Of a stretch of 64,000 nt of DNA, positions 33,739 to 42,787 are shown piece by piece. The DNA is from Nocardioides marmorisolisilvae. Its GTDB lineage: Bacteria; Actinomycetota; Actinomycetes; Propionibacteriales; Nocardioidaceae. Both the position numbers and the translations under genes were made by a program. Position 1 is the stretch's first letter; each line of letters starts with the position of its first letter. Location: positions 867 through 64,866 of the forward strand of contig NZ_RJSG01000005.1 in assembly GCF_003725775.1 (NCBI RefSeq). The letters are read 5' to 3'. The notes beneath the pieces are model-generated. The model ran no database searches and was not told where the DNA came from. It was given only the letters and a program-made list of their open reading frames with translations.

Positions 33739-34998
33739 GTGAGCACGACACCGACCCGCGTCTACGCAGCCCGGCTCGCCGGGCTGCCGGTGTTCGACCC
33801 CCAGGGCGACCAGGTGGGCAAGGTCCGGGACGTCGTCGTCGTGCTCCGCGCCGGATCCGGCCAGCCGCGCGTGGTCGGCCTCGTCATCGAGGTCTTCGGC
33901 AGGCGCCAGGTCTTCGCGCCGATGACCCGGGTCACCAACATCGACGTCGGCCAGGTGATCACCACCGGCCTGCTCAACATGCGCCGGTTCGAGCTGCGCA
34001 GCACCGAGACGCTGGTGATCGGCCAGATGCTCGACCGCGCGGTGACCATCAAGAGCAGCGGCGTCGTCGGCAGCGTCTTCGACGTGGCGATGGAGCAGAC
34101 CCGGACCCGCGACTGGGTGCTCTCCCGCGTCGCCTTGCAGGAGCCGAGCAAGAGTTTCCGCCGGCGCGGCCAGACCCACGTCGTCGAGTGGGACGAGGTC
34201 GACGGCCTGCACAAGCGCGAGCCGAACCAGGGCGCCACCCACCTGATCGCCTCGCTGGCCGAGCTGAAGCCCGCCGATGCGGCGAACGTGATCCACGAGC
34301 TCCCGGCCGAGCGGCGTACCGAGGTCGTCGCGGCGATGGACGACGAGCGCCTGGCCGACGTCCTCGAGGAGCTGCCCGAGGAGGACCAGGTCGAGATCCT
34401 CGAGCACCTCTCCCACGAGCGCGCCGCCGACGTCCTCGAGGAGATGTCGCCGGACGACGCTGCCGACCTGATCAACGACCTGCCGCCGGAGACCGCTCGG
34501 CACCTGCTCGAGCTGATGGAGCCCGAGGAGGCCGAGGACGTCCGTCGCCTGATGAGCTACGGCGAGGAGACCGCGGGCGGCATGATGACGCCCGAGCCGG
34601 TGATCCTGTCCCCCGACGCCACCGTCGCCGAGGCGCTCGCCCGGGTCCGCAACGAGGAGCTCACCCCGTCGCTGGCCGCACTCGTCTACGTCTGCCGCGC
34701 GCCGCTGGAGACCCCGACCGGCAAGCTGCTGGGCATCGCGCACATCCAGCGCCTGCTGCGCGAGCCCCCGAGCGAGCTGGTCGCCGGCGTCCTGGACACC
34801 GGTGTCGACTACCTGCACGCCGACGCGACCCTCGAGGACGTGGCGATCTTCCTGGCGACGTACAACCTGGTCGCCGCTCCGGTGGTCGACGACGACGGCC
34901 GCCTGCTGGGCACCGTCACCGTCGACGACCTGCTCGACCACCTGCTGCCCGAGGGCTGGCGCGACCGCAAGGTCGGCCAGGGAACGGCCAGGGGGTGA
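33739..34998 (+). CDS. PRC-barrel/MgtE-N/CBS protein without transporter domain (Rv1232c-like)
   Basis: The 419-residue soluble protein has an N-terminal PRC-barrel-like domain (VFDPQGDQVGKVRDVVVVL), a MgtE N-domain of acidic helical repeats (LADVLEELPEEDQVEIL, ADVLEEMSPDDAADLI), and two CBS motifs starting near MMTPEPVIL. There are no membrane spans, so it cannot be the Mg2+ channel itself. It resembles Rv1232c. The next gene overlaps its stop (GTGA) and encodes a DUF1003 membrane protein, a possible partner. Regulation by Mg2+ or nucleotides is inferred from the domains. Confidence 0.85.
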   Translation: MSTTPTRVYAARLAGLPVFDPQGDQVGKVRDVVVVLRAGSGQPRVVGLVIEVFGRRQVFAPMTRVTNIDVGQVITTGLLNMRRFELRSTETLVIGQMLDRAVTIKSSGVVGSVFDVAMEQTRTRDWVLSRVALQEPSKSFRRRGQTHVVEWDEVDGLHKREPNQGATHLIASLAELKPADAANVIHELPAERRTEVVAAMDDERLADVLEELPEEDQVEILEHLSHERAADVLEEMSPDDAADLINDLPPETARHLLELMEPEEAEDVRRLMSYGEETAGGMMTPEPVILSPDATVAEALARVRNEELTPSLAALVYVCRAPLETPTGKLLGIAHIQRLLREPPSELVAGVLDTGVDYLHADATLEDVAIFLATYNLVAAPVVDDDGRLLGTVTVDDLLDHLLPEGWRDRKVGQGTARG

Positions 34999-35606
34999 GC
35001 CTGGTGACCCCGGAGAAGAAGCCCGACAAGAAGGTCGAGGCCACCCCGAAGCAGGACGACCGCCCGCGCGTCCGGCTCGACCAGCCGCGCGAGCTGCGCC
35101 GCAACCTGGTCACCAACCCGTTCCGCGGCAGCAGCGACACCGACCGCTTCGGCCGCTTCGCCGAGCAGTTCGCGCGCTTCATGGGCACCGCGCGCTTCCT
35201 CATCTACATGACGTTCTTCGTCGCCGTCTGGGTCGGCTGGAACTGGCTGGCGCCCGACAGCTGGCGCTTCGACGACTACCCGTTCATCTTCCTGACCCTG
35301 ATGCTCAGCCTGCAGGCGTCGTACGCCGCGCCCCTGATCCTGCTCGCGCAGAACCGCCAGGAGGTCCGCGACCGGGTCGTCACCGAGCAGGACCGCAAGA
35401 ACGCCTCGCAGCAGCAGGCGGACATGGAGTTCCTGGCTCGCGAGGTCGCCTCGCTGCGGATGGCGCTCGGCGAGGTCGCGACCCGCGACTTCCTGCGCTC
35501 GGAGCTGCGCGGCCTGCTCGAGGACCTGGAGGAGCGCGCCGCCGAGGAGCCCGAGGGTGACGAGCCTCTCGTCCCCGCGGACGAGAGCGGTCCGCAGCCC
35601 ACCTAG
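34995..35606 (+). CDS. DUF1003 membrane protein
   Basis: The 203-residue protein has a basic N-terminus and the DUF1003 signature: MGTARFLIYMTFFVAVWVGWN, then DDYPFIFLTLMLSLQASYAAP in two membrane helices. A helical tail (QQQADMEFLAREVASLRMAL) and acidic end follow. The start GTG overlaps the previous stop. DUF1003 proteins are common next to MgtE-N/CBS proteins in actinobacteria. The function is unknown, though the pairing suggests a membrane partner for the CBS protein. Confidence 0.9.
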   Translation: MSLVTPEKKPDKKVEATPKQDDRPRVRLDQPRELRRNLVTNPFRGSSDTDRFGRFAEQFARFMGTARFLIYMTFFVAVWVGWNWLAPDSWRFDDYPFIFLTLMLSLQASYAAPLILLAQNRQEVRDRVVTEQDRKNASQQQADMEFLAREVASLRMALGEVATRDFLRSELRGLLEDLEERAAEEPEGDEPLVPADESGPQPT

Positions 35607-35616
35607 ACTGGAGTCC

Positions 35617-36780
35617 ATGACTTCACCGCTCCTCGAGCCGGTTCGTGCTGCCCTGGCGACCGTGAACGACCCCGAGATCAAGCGCCCGATCACCGAGCTC
35701 GGCATGGTCGAGTCCGTCGAGGTCGACGACACCGGCAAGGTCGACATCACCGTGCTGCTCACGGTCGCCGGCTGCCCGCTCAAGGACACCATCAACCGCG
35801 ACGTGACCGCGGCCGTCTCGGCCGTCCCCGGCGTCACCGGCATCCAGCTAGAGCTCGGCGTGATGACTGCCGAGCAGCGCGCCGGCCTGAAGGACGTGCT
35901 CTCCGGCGGCCAGGCCCAGCGGGAGATCCCCTTCGGCAAGCCGGACTCGTTGACCAAGGTCTACGCGATCGCCTCCGGCAAGGGCGGCGTCGGCAAGTCC
36001 TCGGTCACCGTGAACCTGGCGATGGCCCTGGCCGCCCAGGGCCTCAAGGTCGGGGTCATCGACGCCGACATCTACGGCCACTCGATCCCGGCGATGTTCG
36101 GCATCGCGGACACCCGGCCGACCCAGGTCGAGGACCTGATCATGCCGGTGCCGACCGCCAGCGGCGTCTCGGTGATCTCGATCGGCATGCTCAAGCCGCG
36201 CCGCGACCAGGTCGTCGCCTGGCGCGGCCCGATGCTCGACCGCGCGCTGGTGCAGATGCTCGCCGACGTCTACTGGGGCGACCTGGACGCGCTGCTGCTC
36301 GACCTCCCCCCGGGCACCGGCGACGTCGCGATCTCGCTGGGCCAGCACCTGCCGAGCGCCGAGGTGATCGTGGTGACCACGCCACAGGAAGCCGCCGCGG
36401 AGGTGGCCGAGCGCGCCGGCACGATGGCCTCGATGATGCACCAGCGGGTCATCGGCGTCGTCGAGAACATGAGCTACCTGGCCTGCCCGCACTGCGAGGC
36501 CGAGGGCAAGGACCACAAGCTCGAGATCTTCGGAGCCGGCGGCGGTGCCCGGGTGGCCGAGACCCTCTCGACGCGCTTCGGGTACGACGTCCCGGTGCTC
36601 GGCGAGGTACCGCTCGACGTCTCGCTCCGGGAGGGCGGCGACGCCGGCAAGCCGGTGGTCGAGGCCAACCCGACCGCGTCCGCCGCGAAGGCCCTGACCG
36701 CGATCGCGACCAAGCTCGCCGGCCGTGGTCGTGGACTCGCCGGGATGCAGCTCGGGCTGACTCCCTCCGGTCGTCTCTGA
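35617..36780 (+). CDS. mrp: Mrp/NBP35-family iron-sulfur carrier ATPase
   Basis: The 387-residue protein has an N-terminal MIP18-like domain (LEPVRAALATVNDPEIKRPI, GCPLKD) joined to a ParA-like ATPase with ASGKGGVGKSSV and DLPPGTGDVAISL. A CPHC pair near residue 290 (SYLACPHCEAEG) is where Mrp proteins hold a bridging Fe-S cluster. It would deliver Fe-S clusters to apoproteins. Gene order (MgtE-N/CBS, DUF1003, mrp) matches Rv1232c-Rv1229c. It begins 11 bp after the DUF1003 gene. Confidence 0.92.
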   Translation: MTSPLLEPVRAALATVNDPEIKRPITELGMVESVEVDDTGKVDITVLLTVAGCPLKDTINRDVTAAVSAVPGVTGIQLELGVMTAEQRAGLKDVLSGGQAQREIPFGKPDSLTKVYAIASGKGGVGKSSVTVNLAMALAAQGLKVGVIDADIYGHSIPAMFGIADTRPTQVEDLIMPVPTASGVSVISIGMLKPRRDQVVAWRGPMLDRALVQMLADVYWGDLDALLLDLPPGTGDVAISLGQHLPSAEVIVVTTPQEAAAEVAERAGTMASMMHQRVIGVVENMSYLACPHCEAEGKDHKLEIFGAGGGARVAETLSTRFGYDVPVLGEVPLDVSLREGGDAGKPVVEANPTASAAKALTAIATKLAGRGRGLAGMQLGLTPSGRL

Positions 36781-36800
36781 GTCGAACGTAGACTCCAGCC

Positions 36801-37148
36801 ATGTTCGGAGTCGGCCTGCCCGAGATGGCAGTGATCCTCGTGGTGGGGATCATCGTGTTCGGGCCCGACAAGCTCCCGGACTACGCGCGCCAGGCCGGCC
36901 GGATGCTGCGGCAGCTGCGGCAGTTCGCGCAGTCTGCGCAGAACGACCTGCGCAAGGAGCTGGGTCCTGAGTTCGCGGACCTCAAGCTGACCGACCTCGA
37001 CCCGCGCGTCGCGATCCGGAAGCACATCCTGGACGCGATGGACGAGGACGACCTCGCCGAGGCGCAGAAGTCGATGATGGCGCCGCGGACCGGCGGGCCT
37101 GACCTCAAGCCGGGCGAGAGCCCGCCGTTCGACGCCGAGGCCACCTGA
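36801..37148 (+). CDS. tatB: TatB, twin-arginine translocase subunit
   Basis: The 115-residue protein has a single N-terminal span (GLPEMAVILVVGIIVFGPDKLPDYAR) followed by an amphipathic helix (GRMLRQLRQFAQSAQNDLRKEL) and an acidic tail. FGPDKLP is the TatA/B hinge signature; the length and tail favour TatB over TatA. It sits between mrp and a small membrane-protein gene, as in the sigE-htrA-tatB order of mycobacteria, here split by the hypothetical gene. TatA and TatC lie elsewhere. Confidence 0.92.
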   Translation: MFGVGLPEMAVILVVGIIVFGPDKLPDYARQAGRMLRQLRQFAQSAQNDLRKELGPEFADLKLTDLDPRVAIRKHILDAMDEDDLAEAQKSMMAPRTGGPDLKPGESPPFDAEAT

Positions 37149-37149
37149 C

Positions 37150-37656
37150 GTGGCCCTGTGGCGACGCCCGTTCGAGCTGACGATCCCGGCGCCGTCGGAC
37201 GCGGTCCTCGCGGCGGCGTCTGCCGTGGACCCGAACACGCTGCACGACGCGCAGGGCTTTCTCAACCGGGGCTACGGGCTCGACATCGCTGTCGTGGGAG
37301 CGTCCGCATTCACCGCGAACGTCTGGTCGCCGGCCGGTCAGAACAGCTACCGCGGCCCGCGTCTGCGCGCGACCGCCGAGAGCGACGGCAGCCGCACCCG
37401 TCTGGTCGGCGAGCTGTGGTGGCAGCGGCTGCAGATCTCGTTCACCGCGATGCCACTGATGGTCGTGGCCGCGATCTACGGCGGCTTCTGGGGTGCCCGG
37501 CGACGGCCGGACGAGGTGGCGTTCAGCCATTGGTTCTTCTGGAGCATCGCCGCTGCCCTGACCCTCTTGATCGTCTTCGCGTGGCGACGCCTCCCGCAGC
37601 GGATGGCGAAGGAGGAGACCCAGCTCAAGGATGCGTTGCTGCGCGACCTGAGCTAG
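37150..37656 (+). CDS. hypothetical two-span membrane protein
   Basis: The 168-residue protein starts with a GTG one base after tatB, so it is likely co-transcribed. Residues about 15-95 are a soluble beta-rich domain (LTIPAPSDAVLAAASAVDPN). Two membrane spans follow (FTAMPLMVVAAIYGGFWG and HWFFWSIAAALTLLIVFAW) and a short basic tail. The N-domain resembles a START or lipid-binding-like fold only vaguely. The gene is not recognised. Confidence 0.65.
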   Translation: MALWRRPFELTIPAPSDAVLAAASAVDPNTLHDAQGFLNRGYGLDIAVVGASAFTANVWSPAGQNSYRGPRLRATAESDGSRTRLVGELWWQRLQISFTAMPLMVVAAIYGGFWGARRRPDEVAFSHWFFWSIAAALTLLIVFAWRRLPQRMAKEETQLKDALLRDLS

Positions 37657-37718
37657 CTGCTTCTGACCGATCTGGCTGCGAATTGAGCTCTCAGCGAGCC
37701 AGATCGATCAGAATCGGG

Positions 37719-39215
37719 TCAGCCCGTCTTGGCGAGCAGGCCGACCTTGATCTTCAGGGTCTTGCTGCCGCGCTTCACCGTCAGCGTCACGGTGTCGCCC
37801 GCCTGGTGCGAGCGGATCGCCACCACGACGTCGGTCTGGCCGGTGACCGGGTGGTCGTCGACCGCGGTGATGATGTCGCCGACCTTGAGGTCGGACTTCG
37901 CGGCCGGCGTACCGGCGTTGATCTCCTTGACCTCGGCACCCTCGTTGTTCTCGGTGCCCCGCACCGAGACGCCGATGACCGGGTACTCCGCGTGGCCGGT
38001 GCGCAGGATCTGACCGGCGGTGACGAGCACCTGCTCGATCGGGATCGCGAAGCCGACGCCGATGTTGGCGGACTCGCCGCTGGAGTCCGAGGACCCGATC
38101 GAGGCGATCGCGGAGTTCACGCCGATGACCTGGCCCTGCAGGTTGGCCAGCGGGCCGCCGGAGTTGCCCGGGTTGATCGCGGCATCGGTCTGCACGGCGT
38201 TGATGAACGAGGCGTCGTTGCCGTCACCGGTGGTCACCGGGCGGTTCTTGGCGCTGACGATGCCGCTGGTGACGGTGGCCGACAGCGCCAGCGGCGAGCC
38301 GACGGCGACCACGGTCTCGCCGACCTGCATCTGCGCGGCGGAGCCGAAGGCGACCGGCTGGAGCTTCTCGGCCCCCTCGACCTTGAGCACGGCCAGGTCG
38401 TAGACCGGGCTGCGGCCGACCACGGTCGCCTTGTGGTGGGTACCGGACTGGTCGATCACGTCGATCGGGCCCTTGTCGGCAGCCGCGTCGGCGACCACGT
38501 GGTTGTTCGTGATGATGTGGCCCTTGTCGTCGAAGACGAACCCGGACCCGGTCGCACCCTGGGCGCGACCCTTGTACTCGGCCACGATCTGGACCGTGCT
38601 CGGCAGCAGCTTGGCCGCGACCGCGGCAACGCTCTGGTTGCCGGCCTTCAGCGGAGCCTTGCGCACCGGGATGTTCACGACGGTGTCGCCGCCGGAGCTG
38701 GCGTTGTCGTCGTTGACCAGCGAGGCGCCGATCGCGCCACCGCCGATGCCGAGGAGCAGCGAGAGGACCGCGATGAGCGGCCAGGTCCACCCCGGCAACC
38801 GCGACTTCTCCGGGGTGCTGGTCTCGGTCGTGGTCGGGGGCAGGGGGTAGGCCGACGGCTCGGTCGGCTGCGCGACGCCGTACTGGGCCGGGTAGGCAGG
38901 GGGCTGCGTCGGCGGCGGGGCGTACGCGGGCTCCTGGTACGCGGGCGGCTGGTAGGCCGGAGCGGCGGGCGGCTGGTAGGCCGGAGCCGGCGGCTCGTAC
39001 GCCGGGGGCTGGTAGGCCGGCGGCGGGTACGACGGAGCGGCCGGGGGCGGCGTCGGCGGGGCGAAACCCGGGAGCGGCGTGGTCGGCTCGGTCGGCGCAG
39101 GCTCGTTCGGGAGTGCGGCCGGGGTCTCGGCCGGACCCGTCTCGATCGGCGTCGTCGGCTCGTCGCCGTTGCCGCTCTGGTCTGCGCTGGATCCCGGGAA
39201 ATCGGTGTCGCTCAC
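37719..39215 (-). CDS. htrA: HtrA-family serine protease with PDZ domain
   Basis: The 498-residue protein has a cytoplasmic Pro/Tyr/Gln-rich region of about 140 residues (repeats of AYQPPAYE type), one span (WPLIAVLSLLLGIGGGAIGASL), a trypsin-like domain and a C-terminal PDZ domain. The triad is His239 (TNNHVV), Asp273 (YDLAVL) and Ser352 (GNSGGP). The PDZ region contains VGDIITAVDDHPV. It degrades or refolds misfolded envelope proteins. It follows the anti-sigma gene by 4 bp, so it belongs to the sigE-rseA-htrA operon. Confidence 0.93.
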   Translation of the reverse strand: MSDTDFPGSSADQSGNGDEPTTPIETGPAETPAALPNEPAPTEPTTPLPGFAPPTPPPAAPSYPPPAYQPPAYEPPAPAYQPPAAPAYQPPAYQEPAYAPPPTQPPAYPAQYGVAQPTEPSAYPLPPTTTETSTPEKSRLPGWTWPLIAVLSLLLGIGGGAIGASLVNDDNASSGGDTVVNIPVRKAPLKAGNQSVAAVAAKLLPSTVQIVAEYKGRAQGATGSGFVFDDKGHIITNNHVVADAAADKGPIDVIDQSGTHHKATVVGRSPVYDLAVLKVEGAEKLQPVAFGSAAQMQVGETVVAVGSPLALSATVTSGIVSAKNRPVTTGDGNDASFINAVQTDAAINPGNSGGPLANLQGQVIGVNSAIASIGSSDSSGESANIGVGFAIPIEQVLVTAGQILRTGHAEYPVIGVSVRGTENNEGAEVKEINAGTPAAKSDLKVGDIITAVDDHPVTGQTDVVVAIRSHQAGDTVTLTVKRGSKTLKIKVGLLAKTG

Positions 39216-39219
39216 GCGA

Positions 39220-39696
39220 CTATCTTGACCTACCGCCGAATGCGGCGTTCTCGATGTCCGCAGTCAACCCGGTGCCCGGGTCGTTGCGCGTGGTGCCACC
39301 GATCATCGCGGGCCCCGGAGAACCCGGCACCTCACCGCGACCCACCGGCGGCGTGGTCACCGACATCACCGCGAGCACGGCGACCCCGACCGAGCTGGCA
39401 CCGACCAGCGCGACGGCGGCCCGGCGACGCTTGGAGCGACGCTCGATCTCGTCGACGGTCGCCCAGGCGTCCACGTCGTACAGGGAGCCGAGCAGCGCCG
39501 GCGGTGCGGCCAGCACGCTCGGACCGGCGAGACCGGCCAGGCGCTGCTTGATCCAGCCCTCGCGCTCCACCAGCCGACGACAACCGGCGCAGCCCAGCAC
39601 GTGCTGCCAGGCGCGCTCCTCGTCGGAGGGTGAGAGCTGGCCGTCGACGAGCGCCGAGGCGTTCGAGCCGATGTGGCCGGAGAACCAGAGCATCAC
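39220..39696 (-). CDS. rseA: zinc-type anti-sigma factor RseA
   Basis: The 158-residue protein has the zinc-binding anti-sigma motif HVLGCAGC near residue 32, within an N-terminal helical domain (NASALVDGQLSPSDEERAW) that holds the sigma factor. One membrane span (AVALVGASSVGVAVLAVMS) separates it from a short extracytoplasmic tail. It lies between sigE and htrA as in M. tuberculosis. The start is GTG with ATG immediately after; either is possible. Cleavage by a site-1/site-2 protease cascade is expected but not visible here. Confidence 0.9.
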   Translation of the reverse strand: MMLWFSGHIGSNASALVDGQLSPSDEERAWQHVLGCAGCRRLVEREGWIKQRLAGLAGPSVLAAPPALLGSLYDVDAWATVDEIERRSKRRRAAVALVGASSVGVAVLAVMSVTTPPVGRGEVPGSPGPAMIGGTTRNDPGTGLTADIENAAFGGRSR

Positions 39697-39718
39697 CGTG
39701 AGCTACTCCCCGTCCCTG

Positions 39719-40312
39719 TCATCCGACCCGGCCGGCCAGCTGCGGACCGGCGACGCGGACGCGCCCGGCCGTCGGGGCCCGGTGGGCCAGGGCCTTGCGG
39801 AGCATGGAACGGCCGCGGTGGATGCGCGACCGGACGGTGCCCATCTTCACGCCGAGGACGTCGGCGATCTCCTCGTAGGAGAGTCCCTCGACGTCGCAGA
39901 GCACGACCGCGGCACGGAAGTCCGGCGGCAGCGCGGCCAGGGCGGCCTCGACGTCGGCGTCGAACATCTGGTTCAGGTAGGCGGCGTCCGGGGTCGCGAT
40001 CGGGCTGGGCAGCCGGTTGTCGGCGTCCTCGGGCAGCGCGTCGAAGCGGATCCGGCTCTTGCGGCGGGCCTGGTCCAGGAACAGGTTCGTGGTGATCCGG
40101 TGCAACCAGCCCTCGAAGGTGCCCGGGGTGTAGGTGTGCAGCGACCGGAAGACCCGGACGAAGACCTCCTGGGTGAGGTCCTCGGCGTCGTAGGCGTTGC
40201 CGGTCAGCCGATAGGCGAGCCGGTAGACCCGGGCGGAGTGGAGCTCGACGATCTGGTCCCAGGTGGGCACGCCGTTCTCAACGGGCTCGTTGCTCTGCAC
40301 GGGCGCGCTCAT
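39719..40312 (-). CDS. sigE: ECF sigma factor SigE
   Basis: The 197-residue ECF sigma factor has region 2 ([22 protein letters not shown]), a [11 protein letters not shown] linker and region 4 ([20 protein letters not shown]). The ATG follows AAGGAG at ideal spacing; an upstream in-frame start lies across the promoter region and was rejected. It heads the operon sigE-rseA-htrA and has an ECF-type promoter about 120 bp upstream, implying autoregulation. It responds to envelope stress in relatives. Confidence 0.93.
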   Translation of the reverse strand: MSAPVQSNEPVENGVPTWDQIVELHSARVYRLAYRLTGNAYDAEDLTQEVFVRVFRSLHTYTPGTFEGWLHRITTNLFLDQARRKSRIRFDALPEDADNRLPSPIATPDAAYLNQMFDADVEAALAALPPDFRAAVVLCDVEGLSYEEIADVLGVKMGTVRSRIHRGRSMLRKALAHRAPTAGRVRVAGPQLAGRVG

Positions 40313-40434
40313 GGAAGGCTCCTTGCTGTTCTGGTTCGCACTGTGACGACGGACCATCGACTGCTGGGACCTCCACGCTAGGAAGAGTTGTTGAGAGTCT
40401 GCTGAGACCCCACTAAGGGGTACCTGTCGAGAAC

Positions 40435-40461
40435 AACGGGCGAGGTGCCCGAAGTGTTCCC
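40435..40461 (-). promoter_or_regulatory. ECF-type promoter upstream of sigE
   Basis: On the minus strand GGGAAC (40461-40456) and CGTT (40438-40435) are separated by 17 bp. This matches the GGAAC...CGTT class recognised by SigE/SigH-like ECF factors. It lies about 120 bp upstream of the sigE ATG and also close to the divergent O-methyltransferase start. Autoregulation is inferred. Confidence 0.6.
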
Positions 40462-40517
40462 GTTCGCAAGCGTGTCACGGCGGTAAAGTCCCCTCAACCG
40501 TTCATGAGGAGGGCGTC

Positions 40518-41168
40518 ATCGTCACCGCACCGAAGCCTGCGAGCTGGACCTACTCCGAGGCGTACGTCGCCGAGGACACCGTGCTGGCGAACGCCCGGGC
40601 CCGCGCCGAGGAGGTCGGGGTCGCCCCGATCGGCTCCGGTGGCGGCGCCGCCCTCCGTTTCCTGGCCTCCGTGCTGGACGCCCGCGCGGTCGTCGAGATC
40701 GGCACCGGCACCGGCGTCTCGGGCCTGTGGCTGCTGCGCGGCATGCGTCCCGACGGCGTGCTGACCTCGGTGGACACCGAGGCGGAGCACCAGCGCCTGG
40801 CGCGGGAGACCTTCACCGAGGGCGGCATCCCCGCCCAGCGCTCCCGGCTGATCCCCGGCGCGGCGCTCGAGGTGCTGCCCCGCCTCACCGACGGGCACTA
40901 CGACATCGTCTTCTGCGACGGCGACAAGCAGGAGTACCCGGAGTACCTGGCCGAGGCGCTGCGGCTGCTGCGTCCCGGTGGCGTGGTGGTCTTCGACAAC
41001 GCCCTGTGGCACGACCGGGTCGCCGACCCGGCCCAGCGCGATCCGGACACCATCGCGATCCGCGAGCTGTGCCGCGTCGTCGGGGAGCACGAGTCGCTGG
41101 TGCCGGTGCTGCTGCCGGTCGGCGACGGACTGCTCGCCGCGAAGAAGGTCTGGCTGCCCGAGGGCTGA
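40518..41168 (+). CDS. O-methyltransferase (Rv1220c-like), probable ATC start
   Basis: The 216-residue class I methyltransferase has the SAM site VVEIGTGTGVSGLWLLRG, an acidic strand VLTSVDTEAEH and DIVFCDGDKQEYPEY. Homology continues upstream of the first GTG (40581): WTYSEAYVAEDTVLANAR is the usual N-terminus. No in-frame ATG, GTG or TTG lies before it. AGGAGG (40507-40512) is ideally placed for an ATC codon at 40518. The family methylates catechol-like or other hydroxyls; the natural substrate is unknown. It is divergent to sigE as in M. tuberculosis. Confidence 0.8.
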   Translation: MVTAPKPASWTYSEAYVAEDTVLANARARAEEVGVAPIGSGGGAALRFLASVLDARAVVEIGTGTGVSGLWLLRGMRPDGVLTSVDTEAEHQRLARETFTEGGIPAQRSRLIPGAALEVLPRLTDGHYDIVFCDGDKQEYPEYLAEALRLLRPGGVVVFDNALWHDRVADPAQRDPDTIAIRELCRVVGEHESLVPVLLPVGDGLLAAKKVWLPEG

Positions 41169-41173
41169 CCGCC

Positions 41174-42760
41174 CTAGCGCACGGGGATCTGCCACTCCAG
41201 CAGCGTTCCGTGCGGCTCCTCCGAGCCGATCCGGAAGGTGCCGCCGTGCTCGACGGCACGTCGGCGCACGTTGCGTAGGCCGCTCTCGGAGATCTGTCCG
41301 TCGATGCCACGGCCGTTGTCGGAGATCCGCAGCAGCAGGCGCTCCTGCCCGACCTCGACCTCGACGATGCACGCGTCGGCCTCGGCGTGCCGCGCCACGT
41401 TGGACAGGGCCTCGCGCAGGGTGGCCATCAGGTGGTCGGCGACCTCGGAGCTGACGCCGGAGTCGAGCGGTCCGCGGATCCGGACGAACGGCGTGAAGCC
41501 GAGGACCGGCACGTACTCCTTGGCCAGGGCCCGTACGTCGGACTTGAGCGAGCTGCCGTCGTCGTGGCGCAGCTCGAAGATCGTGGAGCGGATGTCGCGG
41601 ATGGTGGTGTTGAGCTCGGCCACGGCATCGTCGAGCCGGGAACGGACCTCGTCGAGGACCACGATCCGGCGCAGGCCTTGGAGCTGGAGGGCGGTGGCGA
41701 ACAGCCGCTGGATCACCGAGTCGTGCAGGTCGCGCGCGATCCGGTCGCGGTCGGCGATCAGCAGCAGCTCCTGCCGCTCGGCCAGCGCCGCGGTGCGGTC
41801 CAGGGCCAGCGCCGCCTGGTCGGCGAACGCGGTCAGCAGGACCGGGGCGAGCTCGCCGGCGACCGGGTCGACGCCGTCGGTGAGCACGAGGAGCACGTGC
41901 CCGGGCACGAGCTTGGAGTTCAGCGGCACCACGAACCCGTCGGTGTTCTCGATCCGCGGCAGCGCCAAGGTGCGGCCGTTGGCCTCCGCCTCGATCAGCA
42001 CCGGGGTCGCGACCTCGAGCACCTTGTCCAGGTCGGCGAGCAGCGGGTGCACCGAACCGTCGTCGAGGGCGACCACGCCGTGGGTGCCCTCGAGGTCCGC
42101 GACGACGGCGACGGTCGCGGATCCGGAGACCTGGCGCAGGTGCCGGGCCACTGCCTGCAGCGCATCGGGAAGCTCGGCGGTGTTCTGCAGCTCCTCGGAC
42201 ATCGCGACCCCGGCCTCGAGCCAGCGCTGCCGCCGCTCACTGGCCTGGTGGGTCCGCGCGTTGGCGATCACCGACCCGGCGATCTCGGCCAGCACCTGGA
42301 GGAGCGACTCGTCCTCGGCGGTGAACTGGGCGCCGCCGGCCTTCTCGGTCAGGTAGAGGTTCCCGTAGACCTTGTCGTCGACCAGCACCGGGACGCCGAG
42401 GAACGAGGACATCGGTGGGTGGTTCGGCGGGAAGCCCATCGACCGCGCATGGTCACCGACGTCGACGAGGCGCAGCGGCTTCGGGTCCTCGACCAGGACA
42501 CCGAGCACGCCCTCGCAGGTCGGCAGCGACGCGATCCGGCCGGCGGTCTCGGCGTCGACCCCGTGGATGACGAAGTCGTTGACCACACCGTCGGCGTCCA
42601 GGAGACCGATCACGCCGTACCTGGCGTCGGTCAGCGCGCACGAGGCTTCGACGAGCCGGTGCAGCGAACCGCGGAGGTCGAGACCGGCACTGATCAGCTG
42701 GACGGCGTCGAGCAGCCTGCTCGCGCCTGCGCCGATGCCCCCGTGTGCTCCCTCAACCAC
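41174..42760 (-). CDS. GAF-domain histidine kinase (DosS/DevS-like)
   Basis: The 528-residue soluble kinase has two GAF domains (about residues 20-165 and 190-325), a HisKA_3 dimerisation helix with phospho-acceptor His346 in RIARDLHDSVIQRLF, and a HATPase domain with SNVARHA and SDNGRGI. The layout matches the NarL-type two-GAF kinases DevS/DosT of mycobacteria. Whether the first GAF binds heme cannot be decided from this reading. No response regulator gene adjoins it. The GTG start is preceded by the TATG of the promoter region. Confidence 0.88.
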   Translation of the reverse strand: MVEGAHGGIGAGASRLLDAVQLISAGLDLRGSLHRLVEASCALTDARYGVIGLLDADGVVNDFVIHGVDAETAGRIASLPTCEGVLGVLVEDPKPLRLVDVGDHARSMGFPPNHPPMSSFLGVPVLVDDKVYGNLYLTEKAGGAQFTAEDESLLQVLAEIAGSVIANARTHQASERRQRWLEAGVAMSEELQNTAELPDALQAVARHLRQVSGSATVAVVADLEGTHGVVALDDGSVHPLLADLDKVLEVATPVLIEAEANGRTLALPRIENTDGFVVPLNSKLVPGHVLLVLTDGVDPVAGELAPVLLTAFADQAALALDRTAALAERQELLLIADRDRIARDLHDSVIQRLFATALQLQGLRRIVVLDEVRSRLDDAVAELNTTIRDIRSTIFELRHDDGSSLKSDVRALAKEYVPVLGFTPFVRIRGPLDSGVSSEVADHLMATLREALSNVARHAEADACIVEVEVGQERLLLRISDNGRGIDGQISESGLRNVRRRAVEHGGTFRIGSEEPHGTLLEWQIPVR

Positions 42761-42787
42761 CCGGACATACTAGACCCAAATGCCCGT

